This document shows, one piece after another, positions 36,069 to 47,381 of a stretch of 64,000 bases of DNA. The notes beneath the pieces are model-generated. The model was not told the DNA's origin and did not search any database. It saw nothing but the letters and a program-made list of their open reading frames with translations. The translations under genes and the position numbers were made by a program. Position 1 is the first letter of the stretch, and each line of letters opens with the position of its first letter. Source of the DNA: Pratylenchus scribneri (taxonomy: Eukaryota > Nematoda > Chromadorea > Rhabditida > Pratylenchidae); contig JAQSEB010000173.1 in assembly GCA_030063045.1 (NCBI GenBank), positions 930,001-994,000 on the forward strand, written 5' to 3'.

Positions 36069-36765
36069 ATTTAAACTCCATTCTATTTTTTGCTGAAGAA
36101 TTCATAACCAAATTATTTTTCTAAATAATTTACAAATAGCAACAATATCTTTTTTTAATTACTAGATTATTTACCTCGTTTTCTATATCGATTCTCCTAT
36201 AATCAGAATTTAATTTATTATAATCATCGGATGCCACCTTTAAGTCATTAAATCAGTGCTGAAGCAAATATTCAAGAATTTGTGATAAATATTTTTATAA
36301 AATTGTTTTAAAAACTGAAAATAATTTTTTTAAGTAAATTAAAACTGATAAACAAATCATGAATTTATAATAGAAAAAAATTATTGAAATAAATATTCTA
36401 AAAATTTTAAAATTGTGATAAGTAAAGTCTTCAAAAAATTAAATTTTTAGAGTAATTATTAAATAAATTATAGATTTTAATTGCTTAATATTTTTACTTA
36501 TATTTATTTCTAGAAATATATTTATCTCTCTGATCTAAACGAATTTTCTTAAAATAATTAATAGCAGAAAATCGAGTTAAAATTTATTTTCAATATTTGA
36601 AAATAGATCGAATTTGGATAGAAAAGAATTTTGATAAATTAAAGAATTTTTCAATAGAGAGCGATCAATAGAAAATTTTAAAAATAATTAATTTTAAAAG
36701 AAATATTTATAATATGAAAATTTGGTTAAAAATTCTCAACAAAGGGGGATAATATCAAAATTTTA

Positions 36766-36840
36766 TTAGCTTTTGGTGTCTCTTATCACAAAAACGAGAT
36801 TTCCCTCTGGAAAGATTAAAATATGTCCAAGAGCCATTAG
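36766..36840 (-). CDS. Island open on both strands, strand uncertain
   Basis: The minus strand reads LMALGHILIFPEGNLVFVIR then DTKS and a stop. The plus strand reads AFGVSYHKNEISLWKD and TAA at 36817, using the same codon boundaries. The plus reading faintly recalls the eIF4E 'KISLWLKD' strand. I cannot decide between them. Confidence 0.2.
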   Translation of the reverse strand, partial: LMALGHILIFPEGNLVFVIRDTKS

Positions 36841-37255
36841 CCTAAAAATATGAAAAATGAATATAGATATTAATATTTACAAAATTAAATGCGTGAAAAT
36901 TATATGAACACTAGCAGAATACAAGGATATATGTATTAAATTGTACAGAATAATACAATTTTTTATAGTTTTAAAAAATTATTTTTCTATACTATAATTA
37001 TAATATAATTAATCTCAAAAAACATAAATAAATAAAGTTAATAATTAGTAAATAAATTAAAAATTCGGAATAATAATAACATATTCAATTTATTTTAATA
37101 TTTTCTTATTCAATTCAAATGAAAAATTATTAAAATACTTCAAATTCTATGATAATTTTCTTTTATGAAAAATTATAAATAAAATACCTTCAAATATATT
37201 ATTATTCTTAAATTTTAAATTTTTAGCAGAAATATTAAATTAATATTTTATATAA

Positions 37256-37348
37256 TTATTAATAGACAAATCAACGATTGAATTTGCTCTCAGTTTTGCA
37301 AACGCTGTTGCAAAACATGCGATTCATGTTCTTCGAAAACAGAACTAA
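37256..37348 (+). CDS. Possible terminal exon, helical
   Basis: After 'attaatag' the frame reads DKSTIEFALSFANAVAKHAI then HVLRKQN, TAA at 37346. Amphipathic helix composition with clear contrast to the flanks. Family unknown. Confidence 0.35.
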   Translation, partial: LLIDKSTIEFALSFANAVAKHAIHVLRKQN

Positions 37349-38724
37349 GAAGTAAACACATATTAGCAAAAAATTTTATTTAAAAAATTTTGGAAAATAA
37401 TTATTTATTTTTAAATTTTATAATCATAAACAAGAGAAAAAAAATAAAGATTTGTAAAATTAGAAAAATTTATTATTTAAATAATAAAATGTTATCAAAT
37501 AGTTCTATGTTTATAAAAAAAAGAATTTCTTTCTTAAATGAATTGACTTATTTTTTGTTAAAAAAATAAGAAAATTTCATTGAAAGAAATATTGACAAAA
37601 ATAAATAATTAAAATTTATAAAATATGTCAACGAACTACAATCTAAATAAATTTATTTAAATTCAATTCATATATATATATTTAATTTATAAATTATATT
37701 ATAATATTTTGAATATTAATCAGCTTAAATACTACTGATAAATAAGATATAAATTTATCATAAAATCAAATATTGAGTTATTCAAAAATCGGAAAATTAT
37801 TGCCAAGAAAATAAAATAAAAACATTCGTCCATCTCAAGTGGGCTTTTTAATGAAGTAAATTTTTAAATTCGTAATCCAAAATTATTTTTTAATATATTA
37901 AAGAACGATTTAAAAATAGAAAAAGATGTGGAAAATATACGAATAAAAAAATTGGTTAGAGACCGAGATCCTCTCTATAAGATAAAATTAAAAAAAACAT
38001 TATTGTTAATTATCTTAAATTCAATTTTTAGTTCAATATTCCAGCATAAAATTTGACTTAATAACGTTAAAGACTTGATTAAATGTTTATGTTGCACAAA
38101 GGAAAAAAATTACATTAAAAATATAAATTTCTCTAATTGGAGTTAAATCGCTCTGTATATATAGCCAAATTTAATATTTTGTATTCTTAAATAGTTAAAA
38201 ATAAATGAAAAAACAGAAAATATAAATAAATTAAATTAAATAAGAAGAATTTTAAGAATATTGCATTTGTTTCTCATGCGATAAAGGCAATTCTTTAACT
38301 AGGAAATATCAATTTGATAGAAAATATTTTAGATTCAAAAATTACTGATTTTTTTTATTGAATTAAAATATTCCAGTTTTAAATATTTGATAAAAAATTA
38401 ATAATTCTGTAAAATAATAGAAAAATTCAGCAATTGTAATAATAGGAAAATTAATTAATGGAACATTATATGTATTTTGAAGAGAGAGGGAAAAAATTGC
38501 CTTAAAAATTTCAAATTAATTTGTAGCACTGCTTCTTTTTTCCTCACAAAAAATATCTAAACAGAATATATAAAAATCAAAATACTAATTTATTATACTA
38601 TCTAAATCAAATATAAAATAATGGATAATTATTTTATTTTAAAATAAAAAAAATAATATCGTTCTATTTTAAAATTTTTTATTATTAATTCATCATTGAT
38701 ATAAAAATATCATTTTTATTCAAC

Positions 38725-38727
38725 TTA
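38725..38727. repeat. Target duplication TTA (left) of the foldback element
   Basis: TTA precedes CAAGGGAAG and TTA (39915-39917) follows the inverted CTTCCCTTG. Three-base TTA/TAA duplications are typical of PIF/Harbinger transposons. Confidence 0.55.
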
Positions 38728-39541
38728 CAAGGGAAGTACCTCACCTTAAGGTGGCCCTTTTTGATGAAACTTGGCATGTCTTTTGGCCATAGGATGCCTA
38801 CACATAATCCGCTATTTTTATCTGCGGAATGCCCACGCCTCGGATTTTATGGCCATAAAACCTATTTTTTCAGCCATTTAGGCCATAGCCCATATCTCCG
38901 TATAGGGATGTCCTAAAATTATGAACTAAACGTCATATTATAGAGAATTTTATGGGCTATAATATTGGTAAATGTTTTCTAGGCCTAAAAATTTTTTGAA
39001 ATTTTTTATCGATTTTTTTTCGAAAAATCCCGAATTTGGCCAATTTTCAATGGGCCATAACTCGGGTATATGGCTACATTGGAACATGGCCCAATTATGT
39101 TTTTTGATCACAATATCATAAAGTATTTTTATGTAAATTTTCAGATTTTTCCCTTAACCTGAAAATTCTAGGTATTTTGCCCATACAGGCCTAGGCATTG
39201 TAAATTTGCAAAAATTTTCAGGTTGACGAAAAAATCTGAAAATTTACATAAAAATACTTTATGATATTGTGATCAAAAAACATAATTGGGCCATGTTCCA
39301 ATGTAGCCATATACCCGAGTTATGGCCCATTGAAAATTGGCCAAATTCGGGATTTTTCGAAAAAAAATCGATAAAAAATTTCAAAAAATTTTTAGGCCTA
39401 GAAAACATTTACCAATATTATAGCCAATAAAATTCTCTATAATATGACGTTTAGTTCATAATTTTAGGACATCCCTATACGGAGATATGGGCTATGGCCA
39501 AAATGGCTGAAAAAATAGGTTTTATGGTAATAAAATCCGAG

Positions 39542-39802
39542 ATAAGCTCATTGGGCAGATAATTATATTGCGGTTTACATAATTTTAATTCTTTTATTTA
39601 ATTTTTAATAATAAAACTCTAAATTTGTATTAAAAATGTGTTTAAGAAATTAAAAAAATACTTGCCGATGAGAGGAATTGAACACATGACCATAAAAAGT
39701 ATTCTACATACTTACCCCATACACCATCCAGGCATCTGCCTCTTCCTATTTCCAATCCAATAAATCGTCAAATTAAAAATTTTTATTGGCCATAAAACAG
39801 TA
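39542..39802. mobile_element. ~260-bp insertion in the right arm of the foldback
   Basis: The left arm reads straight from its 'cctcggatttta' counterpart to 'gcggaatg', whereas the right arm has about 260 extra bases between them. The insert is bordered by imperfect copies of 'gctcatt…gcagataa' (39546-39561 and 39808-39823). It contains the tRNA-like sequence described separately. Confidence 0.6.
39662..39736 (-). tRNA. tRNA-like sequence, probably a SINE or tRNA relic
   Basis: On the minus strand, TGGTGTATGGG resembles a Pol III A box and GTTCAATTC fits the B-box consensus GWTCRANNC, at tRNA-like spacing. The 3' end reads …CATCGGCA. Acceptor and T stems pair poorly (only GCC/GGC at the end), so it is unlikely to be a working tRNA. 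A tRNA-derived SINE head or decayed tRNA gene fits better. Confidence 0.4.
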
Positions 39803-39917
39803 GGCGAGCTCATTCCGCAGATAAAAATAGCGGATTATGTGTAGGCATCCTATGGCCAAAAGACATGCCAAGTTTCATCAAAAAGGGCCACCTTAAGGTG
39901 AGGTACTTCCCTTGTTA

Positions 39918-41923
39918 AGTCAAAAATTTACAATTATCGCTTAATTGTAAAGAATAAAAATATTGTCAATCAAAAAACATAGAATTATTTAATTTAAAAA
40001 TTATTTATTAAAATTTGCAAAGAACATTTCTCCAATTTAAACTAAAAAATTTTTTATATATTAAATTGAGATTTGCAATAACTTGGCATATTACATTTTG
40101 GTATCAAACCAATTTATGAATTGTATTCTGATGAACTTAGATCATAAGAATTGATTATATTAATCTGGTTGAAATTTAAAAATTATAAGTAATAATTATA
40201 TATCAAGGAATAAATAAATCAATACTATTTTTTGAATTAAAATTATATTTAAATTAAATATGCATACTATCTTTTATTAAATTTCATCTTCTAAATTAAG
40301 ATTAATTAAAAAATAATTAATAATGTTTTCTTGGTGTTGCGAATAATTTTTGATCAGAATATTATGAGAAAAATAAGATGATTGAATAAAATACATTTAT
40401 CATAATTTTACTTTTATAATAACTTAATTTCAAATATCTAGATAATAGAGGAAAAAAATTAAATAAAATAATTCAAAATGACTTGAAATCAATTTGGAGT
40501 GAATCGTTTGTTGCAAAAATTGAACGCCTTCAAGTGGACTAAGTAATAAATTAAATGTATTTATGAAAAAGCTCATATTTTTTTATTAAAATAAATAATA
40601 TTATAAAAGAATTTTTGGCATAAGAAATAAATTTAGTTTAATACTTAAAAATAATATTGACCGGGCCTTTCCAATTCAAATTAATTATTTTGAAATATCT
40701 TTTCTTATAAAATTAATTGAAATGCTTCTTAAAATAAAATTTTGAGATATTAAAATAAAGTTACTAAACTTTTATTAAAACAAAATAGGATTGATTTCAC
40801 CCTCTTGTTATATTCCAAATTATATTAAATTTAATAAAATATCAAATTATAAATTTCACGAATAAAAGCTAAAATATTTGAAAAATATATAAAATAATAA
40901 TTAATAATTTTATTTTTATTCTTTAAAAAATAAAAAGAAAATTTTATATGAAAATTTTTGAAAAAATTTAATTGAATAAGTATAAAAATTTTTTATTCAA
41001 TAAAAATATTTTAATATATAAAATAATTTTATTAATATTATTACATAAGTATATTTTAGAATAATTTATATAATTGTTCCAATTTTCTAAAGTAATATTC
41101 CAAATTTTTTACATAAAAAATTAGAAACATTTTGTAAAATTATAATAATTCTTTAGAATTATATTAATTAATTAAATGATACTTGGATATAAAAATGTAT
41201 TAAATTGATATTATGCATAATTGAAATTAATAAAATGAATAATCCTGAATATAAATTGAATAATATCTCGAAAGACTAAAAGATAAAATTTAATTTAAAA
41301 ATGCATCTATTGCTGAATTTTAAAAATAATATTAAAATAATAAAAATTTTTGCTAAATTAAATATTAATATTTATATTGATTTAATAACAAGAAATTAAA
41401 TTTTGTTAAAGAAAAAATAATTTAAAATGAATAATTTAATGCATAAATTTTAAAATAGCCATAAAAGACAATTTCATTCTCATATATAATGAATAGATAA
41501 TAAATTCCCAAATAAAAAATAAATTTGAAATTCTAATAAATATATGTTAAATTATTATTCCAAAAATATTTTTAGGAATTTTTAATTAAAATGTATAAAA
41601 AATAATTAATGAAATACAAAAAATTTATTTAATTTAAAGAAATACAATTACAATATTTAAAAAAAGGCTAATAAGATTAAGTGTATATCAAATTATCATT
41701 AAAAAATTCATTTTTATATTTTAATCAACAAGAGAAAATATATTTGTTTAAAAAATATCACTACGAATTCAGATATTATTTTGAAGCTTTTATTTGAAAT
41801 AATGAAAGAGTTCTATTTTTATGCTTATTATATTAAAATTGACTTATGCCCATCGAAATCAAAAGATTTAAAATTTAAATTTGGAATAGAAAAGATAATT
41901 ATATAAAGAGAATTTAATATAGC
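39918..41923. other. AT-rich spacer, nothing recognised
   Basis: About 2 kb of A/T-rich sequence between the foldback element and element 2. I see no coding island, RNA gene or repeat of note. Confidence 0.7.
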
Positions 41924-41928
41924 ATTTA
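41924..41928. repeat. Target-site duplication ATTTA (left)
   Basis: ATTTA precedes the first LTR base; the same five bases follow the second LTR at 46026-46030. Confidence 0.9.
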
Positions 41929-42200
41929 TGTGGTACTCTTTGGACTCTTCTTTATTTATTCCAATTCCAATTACTCTTTCCAATATAAGAAAGGCCAATT
42001 AACTTTATTAAGACGATATCGAATATGTGAATGGTGATAAGAATATTTGGGGGAATTAGTCGCTGCAGGTAAAATATGAAAGAATGACTAGTTAGTGGGG
42101 AAATGGGATTCATTAAATAGGGCACAATATGGGCGGACTTAAGGAAGGAAATTGGGGGAATATCGAGAGTATCATGATCTTGCCAAGAACGTTCACCACA
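41929..42200 (-). repeat. 3' LTR of element 2 (sense)
   Basis: 272 bp, identical by eye to 45754-46025. It carries the GC box (42131-42136) and TATA-like box (42112-42119) shared with element 1. Elsewhere the two families' LTRs are only loosely similar. Confidence 0.92.
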
Positions 42201-42214
42201 TCCCTTCCCCCTTT
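42201..42214 (-). other. Polypurine tract of element 2
   Basis: Sense AAAGGGGGAAGGGA abutting the 3' LTR; differs from the tract of element 1 only at its end. Confidence 0.85.
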
Positions 42215-42620
42215 GCAAAATCCGTTCGGCGTTGAGCATGGCAATTGGCAAAACAAGGCGATTGCTGCGCAATCCATTCGGTAATAGTGCCGCTGCGAAT
42301 TTTTCTCCAATGATGGGTCCATCGAAAATTACGCGCGAAATATTTCGCGGATTATTCTCGCTATTGAAATATACCACCAAGACTATGCGACTATGAAACG
42401 GGTGATTTCCGCCATTTCAATTATGGGTTGAAGCTGAATTTCGATTTGACACCAATATGCAATTTCACCGAAATTGTGTCAAAGAAAAAATGGAAATGTT
42501 CCGTTTGGTTCTGTTTGGCCTCACCCATAAAATTGGATAAATTTCTGCAATGAACTATTCCATCCAGGCCACACTGGGCGATATAATAATTTAGTTCATT
42601 TACAATAGCCATCTCTTCAT
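42215..42620 (-). pseudogene. Possible 3' ORF remnants of element 2
   Basis: Two broken minus-strand frames occupy the place of ORF3 in element 1. One (42421-42612) contains NELNYYIAQCGLDGIVHCRN. The other, ending at the polypurine tract, contains GEKFAAALLPNGLRSNRLVL then PIAMLNAERILQRGK and runs on into the LTR. They are in different frames and show no clear likeness to the ORF3 tail of element 1. Probably decayed or non-coding. Confidence 0.3.
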
Positions 42621-44616
42621 CTCTTTCCCTGGGACAGGCAATTTAATAATAACATTTATAGGTGGGCTGCCACTTTTTGTGGATTTGAATTTCCATTTTA
42701 ATTAGCCGGAAATATGGGTAATATTTTGAAAAATGCACTATTGCGAGTCTGGGCTATATGGACTCATGACGATAAGCCAATTATTATTTAAGCCCGTTAT
42801 TATTTAAATGTCTCGATATAGCAAAGCATCTCATATTGCTTACTCATTGCTTACTCCACTATTCGTGGGTGAAATAGTACAATCATTGGCACTTATAAGC
42901 CGAGACAAATTCTCAAAACTGTCTAATGAGCTTTTTCGATGGTGACTTCATCTTTTGTTTTGTGTGGGCCTTTGGTTCAGTTGTTGATTGAGCATCCAGA
43001 TCCAGAAGATCATTTATCTCCAAATTTGTTCATCTGCATTGACATTGGCCTCCAGGTCCATTTCATCATTTTTGATATTTGTGAAGAATTTTAAAATATA
43101 TAAAATTGATAAATTTTACAAAATAAGAGGGGAAAATTAATAATATGGCCTTTCATTTTATTTTAAAATTGAGAAAATATTTTTTTTTTTTAAAAAAGTG
43201 ATTATAAACAAAAGGTCAAATAGCATTTTTAAAGCCGAATTTTTAAATGGCCTTAAGCCAGTTTCTCCTCCTTGGACCATAGGAAGGGTGTTTGGTCATT
43301 GCTCGTCAATTATGCTTTTTTTTTGACAATTTTGCAATGTTCTCTTGCTTTTTACAAGGTATCGGCTCAAAACTAGCAAAAACATTTGCATTAATCAGTA
43401 GGAATGAAATGCCAACGCAAACACAAAATTCCATTTAATTGATGTGGGTACTTCGTTTTATGTGAATGGGAATGAACTTTAATCTCTGACTTCAAAAATT
43501 TTCTTTTTCTCCAGGTTATTTATAAACTAGTAGATTTGGCTTCTGGGAAATTAACGTTCTGCCTCCAGAAGAAACAAGAATAATGTCCTTTTATTTTTCA
43601 GCCAGATCTTAAATTTTCACCAGAAATCATATCATATTTTATAATTTACTCCGGTCTGAAATGACAGGGTTTTCCCGCTTATTTTATAAAAATAAAATTC
43701 TCCTTTTTATATTTCCAATTATCGTTAGGGAAGGGATTCGGCCGAAATTTGCAATCGGCCATTTCGAATTCCATTTAGGAGGAGTATGCGAGTTTAGAAA
43801 CAATTTTAATTCAAACTCCGATTAATTCGGGCTTTTTCGATTCAAGAATCATAAGTTTTCTCTACTGATACGTTTTTCTCATCGTTTATTTTTTTCTGCG
43901 ATTTTTACTATCACGAATAATATTAACTTTGCGACAATGGGTTCACTGAATCGCCATCTTTGAAACAAAAGAATGGGAGCTGATATTCATAATCGAGCGG
44001 ACACTCGTCTTTTAAGAGTGAAAAATCATATTCTAGAATATAAAACCGCTTTTTCTCCATTATCTTATAGGATAGACGATAGACTAATGGGTTGAATCTT
44101 GAATGAATAAATCCAATGTAGAGGCTGGCGAACCTGGGGAAAAATTCATGGGTTTAACTTTCTACCTTAATCCTTGAGCTGACGAGGCAAATTGGGACAA
44201 GACGAACAAAACCATCAAACATTGACTTGGCCACGCATAAGAATTTCTTCTTCGGAAAGACATAATTTGGTAATTTGGGCTCGGTGGATAGTTCATTTTG
44301 AGTATGACTCTTGCTTCTAATGAGTTCAAAATTACACCATTTCGGTTCGAGTTTCTACTCGTCATAAATTCACATTCTCCCTTTCTTTAATTAGGGGTTC
44401 TTTGATTAAATATTCAGAATAAAATTCTCAAAATTGTTATAAGATCACACTCGAAATTACTATTTCGGAAGGACAGTTTTAGAGAATTATATGCGATTTG
44501 ACTTTCTCGTCATATTATGTCAATTAGCTCAAGACAAAATTTAACGTCCAATTATTGGAGTGCATTAATTAGAAATTATTTTCTTTAATAAGAGGAATTT
44601 TTATTCTCCGGGTTGA
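42621..44616 (-). other. Non-coding interior of element 2
   Basis: Two kilobases with intermediate G+C and stops in all frames. The longest minus-strand frame (44162-44365, 67 codons, ending in a hydrophobic CLMVLFVLSQFASSAQ) has no homologue I recognise. It may be decayed pol or captured host sequence; I see no diagnostic pol motif. Confidence 0.5.
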
Positions 44617-45345
44617 TTATTTTCTCCGGGCCAGATTTTCTATTCTTTCTTTATATATCTCCTTCTTATTTTCATTCTCAAAAATTAGCTGAAAAATTGT
44701 GGCGAATCTTCTTTCCAAATCTCCATTTTTTTTTCGAATTTTCCAATTTCTAAATTTAACGGTGGGATTGATCGCACATTGGAGAACGCCGGACGAATTA
44801 ATTTCTCCGGGTTGTTTTATGAATATAAATTTGAAAGAGTCGAAAATTTGCTTATTTCGACGGTGAAAAATATTCCATAAACATTCACTTTTCTTTGGAA
44901 AACGGGTCTTCAGGGCGCCAATTTGGGCCATACTAATTTCAATATTAATTTCCAATTTTTCCATAATAATTCCAAAATTTCGCATTTGATCCCTATTATC
45001 ACTTTCCAGAAATTTGTCTGATGGGATCAGAGCATCATCCACTGATTTCAAGATGTGAGTGACTTCTTCTGAAGTATTTAATTTTTCCTTTTCATTATCG
45101 GGATCAGTGCTTAGCGAATTATATTTCTCCTTTAGCTCTTTGTTTAATTGTTTAAATAATCCCTCCAGAAATTCATGAATTGTTCCATCATTGGAAGTTG
45201 CTTCTGGGCTTGCCTGATTTTTATTTCTATCGGAAAACTTTTTCTCAACATTACGAATTTTATCACAAAATTCTGCTTCAATAGAGCGTAATTGAGCCCA
45301 TAAATTTTCATAATTTTTATCGGGCATTTCAATATTTTTGGTCAT
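44617..45345 (-). CDS. gag: Gag-like coiled-coil protein of element 2
   Basis: 242 codons from the ATG at 45345 (MTKNIEMPDKNYENLW); a second ATG follows at 45327. The segment NLWAQLRSIEAEFCDKIRNV aligns with the gag remnant of element 1, followed by charged helical sequence (EGLFKQLNKELKEKYNSLS) with heptad character. The later part is basic (RRNKQIF, RKKNGDLERRFATIF, ending ENLARRK). No CCHC knuckle or major homology region. Likely the assembly domain of a shortened Gag able to join particles made by an autonomous element; that role is inferred. Confidence 0.65.
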   Translation of the reverse strand: MTKNIEMPDKNYENLWAQLRSIEAEFCDKIRNVEKKFSDRNKNQASPEATSNDGTIHEFLEGLFKQLNKELKEKYNSLSTDPDNEKEKLNTSEEVTHILKSVDDALIPSDKFLESDNRDQMRNFGIIMEKLEINIEISMAQIGALKTRFPKKSECLWNIFHRRNKQIFDSFKFIFIKQPGEINSSGVLQCAINPTVKFRNWKIRKKNGDLERRFATIFQLIFENENKKEIYKERIENLARRK

Positions 45346-45400
45346 TTTTGAACGAATTTTGGGAGACGAATTATTGAACGAATTTATAGTTTGACGAACG

Positions 45401-45658
45401 GAAGTACTCAACTTGACCGCGAATTTGCCGAACGGAAGTACTCAACTTGACCGCGAATTTGCCGAACGGAAGTACTCAACTTGACCGTGACGAATTTGAA
45501 CGAACGGAAGCACTCAGCTTGACCGTAGATGGCACAAAGCCCAGAGGGAGCACTCAGCTCGACCTGTCGGATAGCACTAAGCTCGAAGGGAAGCACTCAG
45601 CTCGACCCTCAAAATATAATTGAATAGCACAAAGCTTTGGGAAGCACACAGCTTAACC
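45401..45658 (-). repeat. Leader repeat array of element 2
   Basis: Plus-strand motif 'gaag(c/t)actca(g/a)ct(t/c)gacc' at 45401-45418, 45435-45452, 45469-45486, 45507-45524, 45547-45564, 45590-45607 and 45641-45658, with decayed copies between. The first three have an exact 34-base period; later ones are spaced 34-51. The array lies between the primer-binding site and gag, as in element 1. Confidence 0.82.
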
Positions 45659-45734
45659 CAATAATTAATAGGAAAAGCAAAAGTTTTACTTTGAAGTGGT
45701 TCGATTTCTCCTTCCCGTATTATTGTATTGGGAA

Positions 45735-45749
45735 AGGGTCGTGGCACCA
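45735..45749 (-). other. Primer-binding site of element 2
   Basis: The same 15 bases (sense TGGTGCCACGACCCT) as element 1, four bases inside the 5' LTR. The shared primer tRNA supports a common replication partner. Confidence 0.8.
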
Positions 45750-45753
45750 AAAA

Positions 45754-46025
45754 TGTGGTACTCTTTGGACTCTTCTTTATTTATTCCAATTCCAATTACT
45801 CTTTCCAATATAAGAAAGGCCAATTAACTTTATTAAGACGATATCGAATATGTGAATGGTGATAAGAATATTTGGGGGAATTAGTCGCTGCAGGTAAAAT
45901 ATGAAAGAATGACTAGTTAGTGGGGAAATGGGATTCATTAAATAGGGCACAATATGGGCGGACTTAAGGAAGGAAATTGGGGGAATATCGAGAGTATCAT
46001 GATCTTGCCAAGAACGTTCACCACA
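45754..46025 (-). repeat. 5' LTR of element 2 (sense)
   Basis: 272 bp, followed by target duplication ATTTA. The promoter-like GC box and TATA-like box lie at 45956-45961 and 45937-45944. Confidence 0.92.
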
Positions 46026-47220
46026 ATTTATAAAATAAATTTTAAGGATTAAATAATTTTTTAAATTAAATATAAATTCTTATAAAATTGAAATATTAAA
46101 ATTATTGAAACAAAACCCAAAATAAGACATGTATGGGCAGCAACTTTCCACAGGACATTAATAGAAGAATAAAGTATAAATAATCATATAAATGTAGATA
46201 AATAATTATTTTGATGATTAATTAAAATTTTTCTAGTTTACAAAATAAATATAAAATTGTTTCCGCGATCAAAATAACTGCAACAAAGAGGTGCACCGTA
46301 AAAATAACATTTTTATCAAAAATTTTATAAAATAAACATAAAATCCATCTTAGAACTTTTATAAATTATAAAAAAAAAACAAATTATCAAAATTTGTTAA
46401 ACATAATTAATTAAATTTATTTTTATTATACCATAATAAAATAAAAAATTCAAATATTATATAAAATGAATTGTTCTAAATTATTTCATTTTCGAATAAA
46501 ATACTTAAAATTAAAAATAAGAATATTATTTGAAATGATAAATAAAATTGAATTTATTTGAAAAAATAAATTATTAGATATAATATCATTAAAATATTAT
46601 TTTGAATTAAAAAGAATAAAATTCTTCAAATTTAATTCTAAAAAAAATTAGAAATAGTTAATAAGGAAAAAATTTTTTTGATAAAATTTTATCTATTTAT
46701 TAAAAATTTTCATTAATTATAAAGAAAAAATACTATATAATTTATTGAAAATTAAAATTAAAATTTTTATTTGTTTAAATTAGAATTATGAAAATAAATG
46801 TAATCTAAAAGGATAATTATTTTAAGTTAAATCGATCTATATATTTGAAATATAAATTTTTAAAAAAAATTTTTGCTTGAAATATCATAATTTGGATGAT
46901 TTCTACTTGTCTAAGTAATTGGCAAAATTGGATTTAGATTAAATGAATCATACAGAGTGACAATTTTTTTAATCAAGAGAATTTTAAAAAGGAATAAATC
47001 AAAAATATTTCAAAAATAATAAATAAATGCGAAAAAATTATAATTCATTTTTCTTTTCTTTTGAATCAAATCGAATGCTTGATATAATAATTTATGATTT
47101 TAATAATTTTTTATCTTAAATGAAAATAAAATTTAGAGTAAATTTATAAATTAATTTGAAAAAGAAATTTGGAATTAAATTAATAATAAAGAAGTAATTA
47201 ATTTATATTGTTAATCTGCG

Positions 47221-47373
47221 CTAAAAAAAATTATAAACGATCACATTAAAGATGTAGTTTCCACTTTGTGGTTGGTACAAATTTACTGGAGCATTCGAAA
47301 CAAGCAAAGAATCACGTGAAAATATTATAAAAATTAATTTCGAAAAAATTTTTTTAATGATTCCAGGAATTGA
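47221..47373 (-). CDS. Minus-strand coding-like island, downstream part
   Basis: A 50-codon minus frame whose second half reads SRDSLLVSNAPVNLYQPQSG then NYIFNV, ending at TAG. The first half is AT-type. No AG acceptor precedes the coding-like part closely. It may belong with the island just upstream in sense (47382-47474), from which a TGA separates it. Unknown family. Confidence 0.3.
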   Translation of the reverse strand, partial: SIPGIIKKIFSKLIFIIFSRDSLLVSNAPVNLYQPQSGNYIFNVIVYNFF

Positions 47374-47381
47374 TCATAATT

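Larger units (their letters stand above)
22320..38724. other. AT-rich gene-poor stretch with islands
   Basis: Same character as 1-18166. Apart from the islands listed separately I see no complete gene, RNA gene or tandem array. Most of 26-30 kb and 34-38 kb is featureless A/T sequence. Confidence 0.75.
38728..39914. mobile_element. 1.19-kb foldback MITE, possibly PIF/Harbinger
   Basis: The whole element is one long inverted repeat. The left arm, about 38728-39170, is mirrored by the right arm, about 39214-39914, with only scattered mismatches and an unpaired centre of about 45 bases. Each end carries the palindrome CACCTTAAGGTG. There is no open frame of note, so it is non-autonomous. Strongly matched arms imply recent origin. 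A transcript through it would fold into a long hairpin. Confidence 0.85.
41929..46025 (-). mobile_element. Non-autonomous LTR element without pol (element 2)
   Basis: 4097 bp, minus orientation. Two 272-bp LTRs (TG…CA) that I find identical, target duplication ATTTA, primer-binding site, polypurine tract and leader repeats like element 1. Inside, only a gag-like coiled-coil ORF can be read; there is no protease, RT, RNase H or integrase. About 2 kb (42.6-44.6 kb) is non-coding but clearly less AT-rich than the host. It must depend on enzymes from elsewhere. Confidence 0.92.

Noticed and set aside
45408..45596. 62-codon minus-strand frame over the leader array of element 2
   Set aside because: It is the tandem leader repeat translated; no ATG start in place and no protein-like pattern beyond the repeat.
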